From assembly GCA_948433085.1 (NCBI GenBank), contig CAOJDP010000007.1, positions 1 through 37,108 on the forward strand: a stretch of 37,108 nt of DNA. The letters are read 5' to 3'. The stretch comes from an uncultured Caryophanales bacterium. Lineage in GTDB: Bacteria; Bacillota_I; Bacilli_A; RF39; UBA660. A program made the position numbers and the translations under genes. The notes beneath the pieces are model-generated. The model did no database searches. It was not told the DNA's origin and saw nothing but the letters and a program-made list of their open reading frames with translations. The first letter of the stretch is position 1; each line of letters starts with the position of its first letter. This document shows positions 8,331 through 14,772 of this stretch, piece by piece.

Positions 8331-10649
8331 ATGTATGGAAATTTTACAGAAGAAGCAAGAAAAGTATTAGTAGAAGCAAAAAAAGAAATGTATGAATTAA
8401 AGCACCCATATGTAGGGAGTGAACACCTATTACTTGCAATTTTGAATGGAGATAATAGCGTATCCCACAAACTAAAAGAATATGGACTAGATTATCTAAA
8501 ACTAAAAGAAGAAATTATAGCAATCATAGGAACAGGAAGTGAATCCAATCACTATTTCCTACGAACACCCCTTTTAAAAAGAATCATTGAAAATGCGATT
8601 ATAGATAGCAAAGAAAATAACAATGGAGAAGTTACCATTGAACACCTGTTTTCTAGTATGTTAGAAGAAGGAGAAGGCGTAGCAATCCGAATTTTGCTAG
8701 GGATGAATATAGATATTGATCAATTATACTCTGAATTTGTTTGTCCAGTAAGTACTCCTAAAAAACGAAAAAAAGGAAAAAAACTACTATTAGAAGAATT
8801 AGGAATTGACTTAACCGCCAAAGCGCAAAACGGAGAATTAGATCCAGTCATTGGTAGAGAGGAAGAAATTAAAAGAGTATTAGAAGTACTTGCACGTAGA
8901 ACGAAAAATAATCCCATTTTAATTGGGGAAGCAGGTGTTGGAAAAACTGCCATTGTAGAAGAATTATCTCGTTTAATTGTCAGTGGAGAAGTTCCTATGC
9001 AGTTAAAAAATAAACGAATTATTAGTTTGGATATGGCCAGTGCTGTTGCAGGAACAAAATATCGAGGTGAGTTTGAAGAACGTATACATAAAATATTAAA
9101 GGAAATAGAGGATAATGATGATATTATTTTATTCATTGATGAAATTCATACATTAGTAGGCGCAGGTGGAGCGGAAGGCGCAATCGATGCTTCTAATATT
9201 TTTAAACCAGCGCTTGCACGCAATAAACTAAGGTGCATTGGTGCAACTACAACTGCAGAATATAAAAAATACATTGAGAAAGATAGTGCTTTAGAACGTA
9301 GATTTCAAAAAATAATAGTGGATATTCCAAACAAAGAAAGTGTCAAAAAAATTTTGATGAAATTAAAAAGTATTTATGAGAAATATCATTTTGTAGAAAT
9401 CAGTGAAGAAATGATTGATTTGATGATTGATTTATCAGGAAAATATATATACGATCGAAATGAGCCAGATCGTTCTATTGACATTTTAGATGAAGTATGT
9501 GCGAAAGTAAGTTTAAAAGAAAACAAAGATATTAAAAAATATAATCAATTAAAAAAAGAGGTAGAAGAATTGATTATGCGTAAAAACAATGCTGTAATTG
9601 CGCATGATTTTGAAGCAGCATCCACATTAAAAGAAGAGGAAAATCGTTATTTAGATGCACTCAATCATTTGGAATTAAAATTATATCAAAGAAACCGCAA
9701 AGCAGTAACCAAAGAAGATATTGCACAAGTCATTCATTTAAAAACAAAAATACCTGTTTATGAATTATTGTCTAATAATGAAAAAGCAATTTCAGTACTT
9801 GAAAAAAATTTAAAAAATAAAATAGTAGGTCAAGATCATGCCTTAGAAGAAGTAATGCACATAGCCAAAAAAATAAAACTTGGATTTTATGATCAAGGGT
9901 GTTATTCCATGCTTTTTATGGGACCTAGTGGCGTTGGAAAAACAGAATTGTCAAGTATCTTTGGAGAAAATATGGTAGGGACTGAAAATGTTATTCGGTT
10001 AGATATGAGTGAATATGCGGAAGCGCATTCTATCAGTAAAATTGTAGGAGCACCTCCAGGATATGTTGGGTATGATGATTCCAAAAACGTATTAGAAGAG
10101 ATTCGCAATAAACCTTATTCCGTTTTAATTCTAGATGAAATTGAAAAAGCACATCCTAATATCATCAATCTATTTTTTCAAATTTTAGAAGAAGGAAAAA
10201 TAAAAGCTTCCAGTGGAACAATTGTAAGATTTGATCATGTGATTATTTTAATGACTTCTAATATTGGGTTTACAGATATTCATGTTGGATTCCATGAAGA
10301 AAATCAAGATACCATTTTAAGTAAATTAAAAGAAAACTTTAGTGTTGCGTTTGTAAATAGAATTGATAATATAATTGTATTTCATAAGCTTACAAAAGAA
10401 AATATTACAGAAATTATTCATACAAAAATGAAACAATTAAAGGCAAAATATGCGAAAAAAAATATCATCGTTCAAATCAAACCATCTATCATAGAAGAAA
10501 TGTGTACACTATCTAGTTATGCAGAATATGGTGCTAGAAAAATTGATAAAATTATGAAAGATCAAATAGAAAATCAAATTATTGATGCAATCATCGCAAA
10601 TAAGAAAACAATTGAAATTGCAACAATTATGAAAGAGAAAGTAAGATAA
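8331..10649 (+). CDS. clpC: ClpC-type AAA+ unfoldase of the Clp protease
   Basis: 772 residues. Residues 1-140 are a double Clp-N domain ([24 protein letters not shown]). The first AAA+ module has Walker A G-E-A-G-V-G-K-T at 199-206 and Walker [13 protein letters not shown]-like middle motif (about 415-445, [14 protein letters not shown]) marks ClpC rather than ClpA or ClpB. The second AAA+ has Walker A G-P-S-G-V-G-K-T at 531-538 and [15 protein letters not shown] after the S-N-I-G-F stretch is the likely ClpP-docking tripeptide. It unfolds substrates into ClpP. In Bacilli clpC normally sits in a ctsR-mcsA-mcsB-clpC operon; here it stands alone between terminators. GAGGAGATGG provides the RBS. 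Confidence 0.95.
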   Translation: MYGNFTEEARKVLVEAKKEMYELKHPYVGSEHLLLAILNGDNSVSHKLKEYGLDYLKLKEEIIAIIGTGSESNHYFLRTPLLKRIIENAIIDSKENNNGEVTIEHLFSSMLEEGEGVAIRILLGMNIDIDQLYSEFVCPVSTPKKRKKGKKLLLEELGIDLTAKAQNGELDPVIGREEEIKRVLEVLARRTKNNPILIGEAGVGKTAIVEELSRLIVSGEVPMQLKNKRIISLDMASAVAGTKYRGEFEERIHKILKEIEDNDDIILFIDEIHTLVGAGGAEGAIDASNIFKPALARNKLRCIGATTTAEYKKYIEKDSALERRFQKIIVDIPNKESVKKILMKLKSIYEKYHFVEISEEMIDLMIDLSGKYIYDRNEPDRSIDILDEVCAKVSLKENKDIKKYNQLKKEVEELIMRKNNAVIAHDFEAASTLKEEENRYLDALNHLELKLYQRNRKAVTKEDIAQVIHLKTKIPVYELLSNNEKAISVLEKNLKNKIVGQDHALEEVMHIAKKIKLGFYDQGCYSMLFMGPSGVGKTELSSIFGENMVGTENVIRLDMSEYAEAHSISKIVGAPPGYVGYDDSKNVLEEIRNKPYSVLILDEIEKAHPNIINLFFQILEEGKIKASSGTIVRFDHVIILMTSNIGFTDIHVGFHEENQDTILSKLKENFSVAFVNRIDNIIVFHKLTKENITEIIHTKMKQLKAKYAKKNIIVQIKPSIIEEMCTLSSYAEYGARKIDKIMKDQIENQIIDAIIANKKTIEIATIMKEKVR

Positions 10650-10870
10650 TCTTTCTTTAAGGCTGTTGACAAAGTCGATTTTTCAAATCGGCTTTGTCAC
10701 AGCCTTTTATATTTCTCCCACAAAAGTATAAAAAAAGAGCAAATTTAGGGATTAAACACCTAATATTTACTCTTATTTATACCTTTTTACCCACTTTGAA
10801 TTTATTAAAAAGTTAAATTTTTCAAAATAGGTAGTTTGTCAACAATCTGAAAGTAAGATAATCTTTCTTT
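10637..10870. mobile_element. MITE-like insertion with 22-bp flanking direct repeats
   Basis: An identical 22-bp sequence occurs at 10637-10658 and 10849-10870, bracketing 190 bp. The bracketed segment begins AGGCTGTTGACAAA (10660-10673) and ends with its near-perfect complement (10835-10848; 12 of 14 positions match, including a perfect 10-bp core). It has no ORF. The left end forms a long hairpin and the middle another imperfect one. The left direct repeat covers the last codons and stop of clpC. The repeat itself contains G-A-A-A-G / C-T-T-T-C plus T-run, the presumed original clpC terminator. It looks like a non-autonomous element that inserted in the terminator; the parent family is not certain. 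Confidence 0.65.
10660..10710 (+). terminator. Strong hairpin at the left end of the MITE-like element, acting as terminator of clpC
   Basis: AGGCTGT..GACAAAG..CGATTT at the left pairs with AAATCGG..CTTTGTC..ACAGCCT on the right around a tiny loop, giving about 20 bp with small mismatches, then TTTT. It begins 11 bp after the clpC stop. Confidence 0.7.
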
Positions 10871-10873
10871 TTT

Positions 10874-10900
10874 CATAATTTTTTAAAATAAAGTCATATT
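10874..10900 (+). promoter_or_regulatory. Weak sigma-E-like promoter candidate for spoIID
   Basis: TCATAAT (around 10873-10879), a spacer of 15 bp and CATATTAAT (from 10895) loosely resemble the mother-cell sigma-E consensus (-35 like kmATATT, -10 like CATACAnT), which drives spoIID in B. subtilis. The region is AT-rich, so a chance match is quite possible. Confidence 0.25.
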
Positions 10901-10915
10901 AATACTGGTGATACT

Positions 10916-12202
10916 ATGATAGAATCGTTTGAAATTAAAAATCAAAATGGAGAAGAAATATTATATGTATATGTATCTTATCAATATGAATTTGGAAAAG
11001 AATTATTTGCCTCATTCAAAGAAAAAGGTGTAAAAAAACAAATCCAAGACTGGGTAGAAAAAAATAATATTACATTTCATGGAAAAAAAGTCATGGTGTT
11101 TACCAGTGGGATTTTGCTTGCTTCTTTTCTATTACAAAGTGGAAATATGAAGCCAATCCCAAATTCAATTTCTTATATGTCTCCATCTATTGTATCAGAA
11201 ATAACACAAGTGGATATGCCAATACAAGACACTGCATTAGAAACGCAAGAAAAACTAGTAACAGAAGAGATAACACCTATCAAAGAGATAGAAGATAAAG
11301 AAGTGATACAGGCGAACACAAAAGAGGATATAAAGAAGCCTACTTCCATTCCAAATGAGGAATCACAGCCAATCATAGAAAATGAACAGATAGAAGAATC
11401 AATAGAAGCATCGATTTTAAACCCAATTACCATTTATCGCAATGGGGTACCTTTTACACTTTCTTTAGAAGATTATGTGGTAGGTGTAGTTGCAGCAGAA
11501 ATGCCTGCTTCTTTTCCAATAGAAGCATTAAAAGCACAAGCTGTATTAGCACGTACCTATGCATTGAAACTTACACAAGAAGGAAAAAAATTAACTGATA
11601 GCACAGATACTCAAGTCTATTATGATGCATCTCAGTTACAATCTATGTGGGGAAGCAGTTATGAAACTTATTACAATAAAATAAAAAAAGCGGTTGCCAA
11701 TACCAATGGGCAAACTTTAACCTATCAAGGAAACTATATAGATGCAGTATATCATTCTACTAGTAATGGAAAAACAGAAGCTGCAAGGAATGTATGGGGC
11801 TATGAAATTCCTTATTTACAAAGTGTTGATTCCCATTGGGATAACCAAACAACTTTCTATCATGGAGAAGTATACAAAGAAAGGGATCAATTGTTAAGTA
11901 TCTTTGGAATTACCAATTTAGAGGATGGCGATGTAGAGGTGATGAGTCGAAATGAAAGTGGAAGAGTAAAAGAAGTGAGAGTTCAAAGCCAAATTTATCA
12001 GGGGGTAGATTTAAGAGCTTTACTCGGTTTAAAATCGTCAGATTTCGATATTGTCATGGAGAACGGAAATCTTGTCATTACAACACGTGGTTGGGGGCAT
12101 GGTGTTGGGATGAGCCAATATGGTGCCTTAGGCATGGCGAATGAAGGATATTCTTACCAACAAATATTAACGCATTACTATCCAGGGACCAATTTAAATT
12201 GA
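10916..12202 (+). CDS. spoIID: Stage II sporulation protein D, peptidoglycan lytic transglycosylase
   Basis: 428 residues. Residues 1-57 look cytoplasmic, one membrane segment lies at about 60-72, then an acidic, low-complexity linker runs to about 165, and the SpoIID domain fills the rest. Signature motifs are V-A-A-E-M-P-A-S-F-P-I-E-A-L-K-A-Q-A-V with candidate catalytic E195, Y-H-S-T-S-N-G-K-T-E, and the C-terminal R-G-W-G-H-G-V-G-M-S-Q-Y-G-A. SpoIID cleaves glycan strands during engulfment of the forespore with SpoIIP and SpoIIM; those partners are not in this window. It is longer than B. subtilis SpoIID (about 340 residues) because of the N-terminal extension and linker. GGTGAT precedes ATG 10916. 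A related SpoIID/LytB-domain protein with another role is the alternative. Confidence 0.88.
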   Translation: MIESFEIKNQNGEEILYVYVSYQYEFGKELFASFKEKGVKKQIQDWVEKNNITFHGKKVMVFTSGILLASFLLQSGNMKPIPNSISYMSPSIVSEITQVDMPIQDTALETQEKLVTEEITPIKEIEDKEVIQANTKEDIKKPTSIPNEESQPIIENEQIEESIEASILNPITIYRNGVPFTLSLEDYVVGVVAAEMPASFPIEALKAQAVLARTYALKLTQEGKKLTDSTDTQVYYDASQLQSMWGSSYETYYNKIKKAVANTNGQTLTYQGNYIDAVYHSTSNGKTEAARNVWGYEIPYLQSVDSHWDNQTTFYHGEVYKERDQLLSIFGITNLEDGDVEVMSRNESGRVKEVRVQSQIYQGVDLRALLGLKSSDFDIVMENGNLVITTRGWGHGVGMSQYGALGMANEGYSYQQILTHYYPGTNLN

Positions 12203-12289
12203 TATACGTTTATGATACATAGTTAACTTAGCTTATAGTGCACTTCATAATTGGATTAATTAAGGGTATCCTAAATAATAGGTGATAGC

Positions 12290-12568
12290 ATGGTAGAAAT
12301 TGACGCAAAATATGTTAAAAAGGTATTTGGTAAAAATGTAAAATATTATAGATTTCTAAAGAAATATACACAAGAAAAATTAGCAGAGATTATCAATGTA
12401 GATGTTACTTCTATTAGTGATATTGAATGTGGTTGTAGAGGAGTACAATTTGAAACGATTGCAAAACTTGCGAATGCACTTGAAGTCAAAGTTGGACAAT
12501 TGTTTGATGATACAATCAATGAAAAGGAACTTCCAAATGATATTCGAGATTTTTATGTGAATCAATAA
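12290..12568 (+). CDS. Small XRE-family HTH transcriptional regulator
   Basis: 92 residues with one Cro/CI-type helix-turn-helix at about 10-72: V-K-Y-Y-R-F-L-K-K-Y-T-Q-E-K-L-A, then I-S-D-I-E-C-G, then I-A-K-L-A-N-A-L-E-V. The short acidic tail has no known domain. AGGTGAT is placed ideally before the start. The target is unknown; such stand-alone HTH proteins often follow sporulation or cell-wall genes in this kind of genome. No terminator separates it clearly from spoIID, so co-transcription is possible. Confidence 0.88.
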   Translation: MVEIDAKYVKKVFGKNVKYYRFLKKYTQEKLAEIINVDVTSISDIECGCRGVQFETIAKLANALEVKVGQLFDDTINEKELPNDIRDFYVNQ

Positions 12569-13067
12569 CTAAATTTTTTATATCATTATAGTACAGTAAG
12601 AACAAAAAAGCAATTAAGACAATTGTATAAAATTTTAGAAAAGGGATGGCTTTAAAAGGTTAAATTTTCAATGTTTTAACATTCAAAAGAATCATAGGAA
12701 AGTTTTTTCTATACTCTCAAGATATCTCATAGAAAAATCTAAAGAACTAAAGACAATCTTTCTGATAATTGCTAAGTTATCCATGGAGATTCTTTTTTTA
12801 TTGGTAAAGTGTTTCTCATCTAGAAAAACAACTAATTTTTAATATAAGAATTACAGTTTACTGAACTGTTATTGTTAGGGATATAATTCCTCATCTGCTC
12901 TACAGTGAGGATACTTTATTAGAAATAGGACAATTATATAAAAATTTGTCTTCAAAGAAAGCCCTGTTGATATGGAAAAAATTTATTAGATATTTGGTAA
13001 ATCAAAATGATTAATTGAAAATTTGCGATTTATTTATCAAAAATTAAATAAAAAGTCATTGAATTCA
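12569..13067. other. AT-rich intergenic stretch with no recognisable gene
   Basis: About 500 bp without an intact ORF. It holds one terminator-like hairpin (12755-12799). Around 12900-13010 a short frame reads T-L-L-E-I-G-Q-L-Y-K-N-L-S-S-K-K-A-L, which looks coding-like but has no start context and ends quickly; it may be the relic of a decayed gene. Nothing else is supported. Confidence 0.5.
12755..12799 (+). terminator. Terminator-like hairpin with internal loop
   Basis: AATCT (12755-12759) pairs with AGATT (12787-12791), an inner GATAA/TTATC stem follows, and a run of seven T ends the structure. The internal loop of 4-5 nt weakens it. Confidence 0.35.
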
Positions 13068-13097
13068 TTGACAAAATCATATACTCTTATATATAAT
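13068..13097 (+). promoter_or_regulatory. Sigma-A promoter of the T-box transcription unit
   Basis: Consensus TTGACA (13068-13073), an 18-bp spacer and TATAAT (13092-13097). Transcription should begin near 13104, directly in front of the T-box leader. Confidence 0.8.
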
Positions 13098-13103
13098 AAT
13101 GTA

Positions 13104-13320
13104 AATGCTTTGAACAAGAGGAGTATAATGGGATTTTTGGTAGAGAGCCTGTGGAAGGTGTGAACAGGTAAAAAGAACATTAGAAGGTAGCTTGGGAGCT
13201 GAATATTTGAATCATAGTAGAATATTTCGTAAATATGCGTTAAATAAATAAGATAACATAAGTTATAAATTAAGGTGGTACCACGTAATCACGTCCTTAG
13301 CGCAGGATGTGATTTTTTTA
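13104..13320 (+). promoter_or_regulatory. T-box riboswitch, most likely tRNA-Val responsive
   Basis: The leader has the stem I hallmarks AGAGAG (13143-13148), CCTGT paired with ACAGG, and GGTGTGAA between them. The T-box proper AAGGTGGTACCACG lies at 13272-13285. The terminator follows: ATCACGTCCT (13288-13297) pairs with AGGATGTGAT (13304-13313) with one wobble, then seven T. Binding of uncharged tRNA would favour the antiterminator. The specifier loop reads G-A-A-G-G-T-A. Immediate spacing after GAA suggests GGT (13186-13188), but GTA (13187-13189) codes Val. The acceptor-binding bulge TGGT requires discriminator A, as in tRNA-Val, whereas bacterial tRNA-Gly normally has U. The valS sequences downstream support Val. 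Confidence 0.92.
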
Positions 13321-13342
13321 ACAATTAGAAAGAGGGAATGTT

Positions 13343-13837
13343 ATGGAAACAATTATTATTGGAAAAGAAGAAATCCAAAATGCGAAATTAAAAGTTTATA
13401 AAAAGAAAATAATTTGCTATAACGAAAAAAGGGAAATTCTAATATATGAAAAAGAGAATAAAATTCATATTCCAACGTTATATGTTATGAATTTAAAAAA
13501 TAAACAATTACAAAGAAAATTTAAAGTTCAGATACAAGAAGATAAATTAGAAGATCTTGTTCAAATCATAACTTGTAACTTTCGTTTTTCAAATAATAAT
13601 AATAAATTAGTAAAAAATTATTTGAAATATATTAAAGAATATTATACTTATCTTGTTGATTTTCATTCTATACGGGATCAACTGAAATCCTTTGCTGCAC
13701 AAGATGGAGCTTTTAAACCTCAAATTCTGCCAATCGAAGACGTTATGCAATTGGATAATCAATTTTACACAGTTACAAGAGAACAAGAACTTGCTTTTCA
13801 AAGCTTTCAGCATAAAAGGAAAAGAAAAAGTTTATAA
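13343..13837 (+). CDS. Unknown basic protein, first ORF behind the T-box
   Basis: 164 residues, rich in Lys, Ile and Asn. I recognise no family. There is no signal peptide or membrane helix. The visible segments are an N-terminal beta-rich part (M-E-T-I-I-I-G-K-E-E-I), a helical middle (K-L-V-K-N-Y-L-K-Y-I-K-E-Y-Y) and a basic end (H-K-R-K-R-K-S-L). GAGGGAATGTT precedes ATG 13343, so translation is plausible. It sits between the T-box terminator and the decayed valS, exactly where an aminoacyl-tRNA synthetase gene is expected, yet it does not look like one. The end overlaps another open frame, and a late frameshift in an otherwise longer protein cannot be excluded. Confidence 0.55.
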   Translation: METIIIGKEEIQNAKLKVYKKKIICYNEKREILIYEKENKIHIPTLYVMNLKNKQLQRKFKVQIQEDKLEDLVQIITCNFRFSNNNNKLVKNYLKYIKEYYTYLVDFHSIRDQLKSFAAQDGAFKPQILPIEDVMQLDNQFYTVTREQELAFQSFQHKRKRKSL

Positions 13838-14042
13838 AAAAATTCAAATTGTATATCTCATTAAATTGTATGAAAATAATTTAAAAATATAGAAAAAGAA
13901 CAAAATGAAAAAGATGAGTTTTAGAGAAGTTAGATATTTTGATAAAATAAATAATTTTAAATAAAATGAATCGATTCATAGATAGAAATAATTCTGAAAT
14001 TGAAAAATAAAAAAGTAATCATAAATATAGAGAGAAGAAAAG

Positions 14043-14750
14043 ATGTTAGAAACAAAGTATAATCATAAAGAAGTTGAGAAAAATAAATATGAAATCTGAA
14101 AAGAAAGAGACTATTTTAGAGTAGAAAATCAAAATATATACAACCTTATAAAGTATTTTAATTTATTGTAAAAGATGGGTAAGTAGATGTGTTGTGATGC
14201 CAGGAATGAAGGTGTATAAAAAAGAACATGCAATCCGTTTAAAGAACAAGAGATGAATGGTTAAAAATTGTGTGGAATTCGAAAGAATATACATAGACAA
14301 TGGAAAAATTAGGACTTAAACTATGATAAAAAGTGATTCATGTATAGAGTTGTTTGTATAAAAAAACGTTTGAAGACTTGTATAAGAAAGGTCTCAACTA
14401 TCTGAAGAAATGTTGTATGAATTGGAATGTAGAAGCAAAATTATCAAACAAAGAGGTTAGTTATAAAGGTATAGAAATTGCTTTTATCATTTAAAATACT
14501 ATTTGGAAGATCGTAAAGACTATTTTAAAGTCAAAACTGTAAAAATGAAACTTTGGAGATATCGTAATTTTCTGTCGATCCTGAAGACAAGGAGTGCAAA
14601 CACCACATTAGAAATTACCAATTGTAAAATAATTCCAAATGTTAGAGACTATCACATAAATGATATTGTAAAAATTACACCCAGTTTCACAACTCTTTAT
14701 TTATAAAAATTTGGAAAGCATCATTAGGAATTGCCAAGCAATATTTTTGG
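14043..14750 (+). pseudogene. valS: Decayed bacterial-type valyl-tRNA synthetase, N-terminal third
   Basis: Piecing frames together gives a ValRS N-terminus in the correct order. ATG 14043 starts M-L-E-T-K-Y-N-H-K-E-V-E-K-N-K-Y-E-I and then hits TGA where Trp is expected. The P-G-M of the bacterial W-L-P-G-M-D-H motif is at about 14200; M-E-K-L-G-L at 14300; D-L-Y-K-K-G-L at 14375; N-W-N-V-E-A-K at 14420; F-Y-H-L-K-Y-Y-L-E-D at 14482; D-P-E-D-K-E-C-K-H-H-I near 14580-14620; V-K-I-T-P near 14675; K-F-G-K-H-H at 14706. These use all three + frames with many stops. The P-P-P-N-V-T-G-K-L-H-L-G-H region is deleted. The remaining two thirds of the protein are absent. This is established by motif order, not by a search. 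Confidence 0.85.
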
Positions 14751-14772
14751 TAGAAGGAAAGGAAAATGAAAG

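Noticed and set aside
13692-13892. 66-codon frame overlapping the T-box-linked ORF
   Set aside because: No RBS and overlaps a better supported ORF; kept only as a hint of a possible late frameshift.
14503-14706. Open frame of 67 codons as an independent gene
   Set aside because: No RBS; its residues (V-K-I-T-P end and the L-E-D beginning) fit the decayed ValRS, so it is a surviving frame of the pseudogene.
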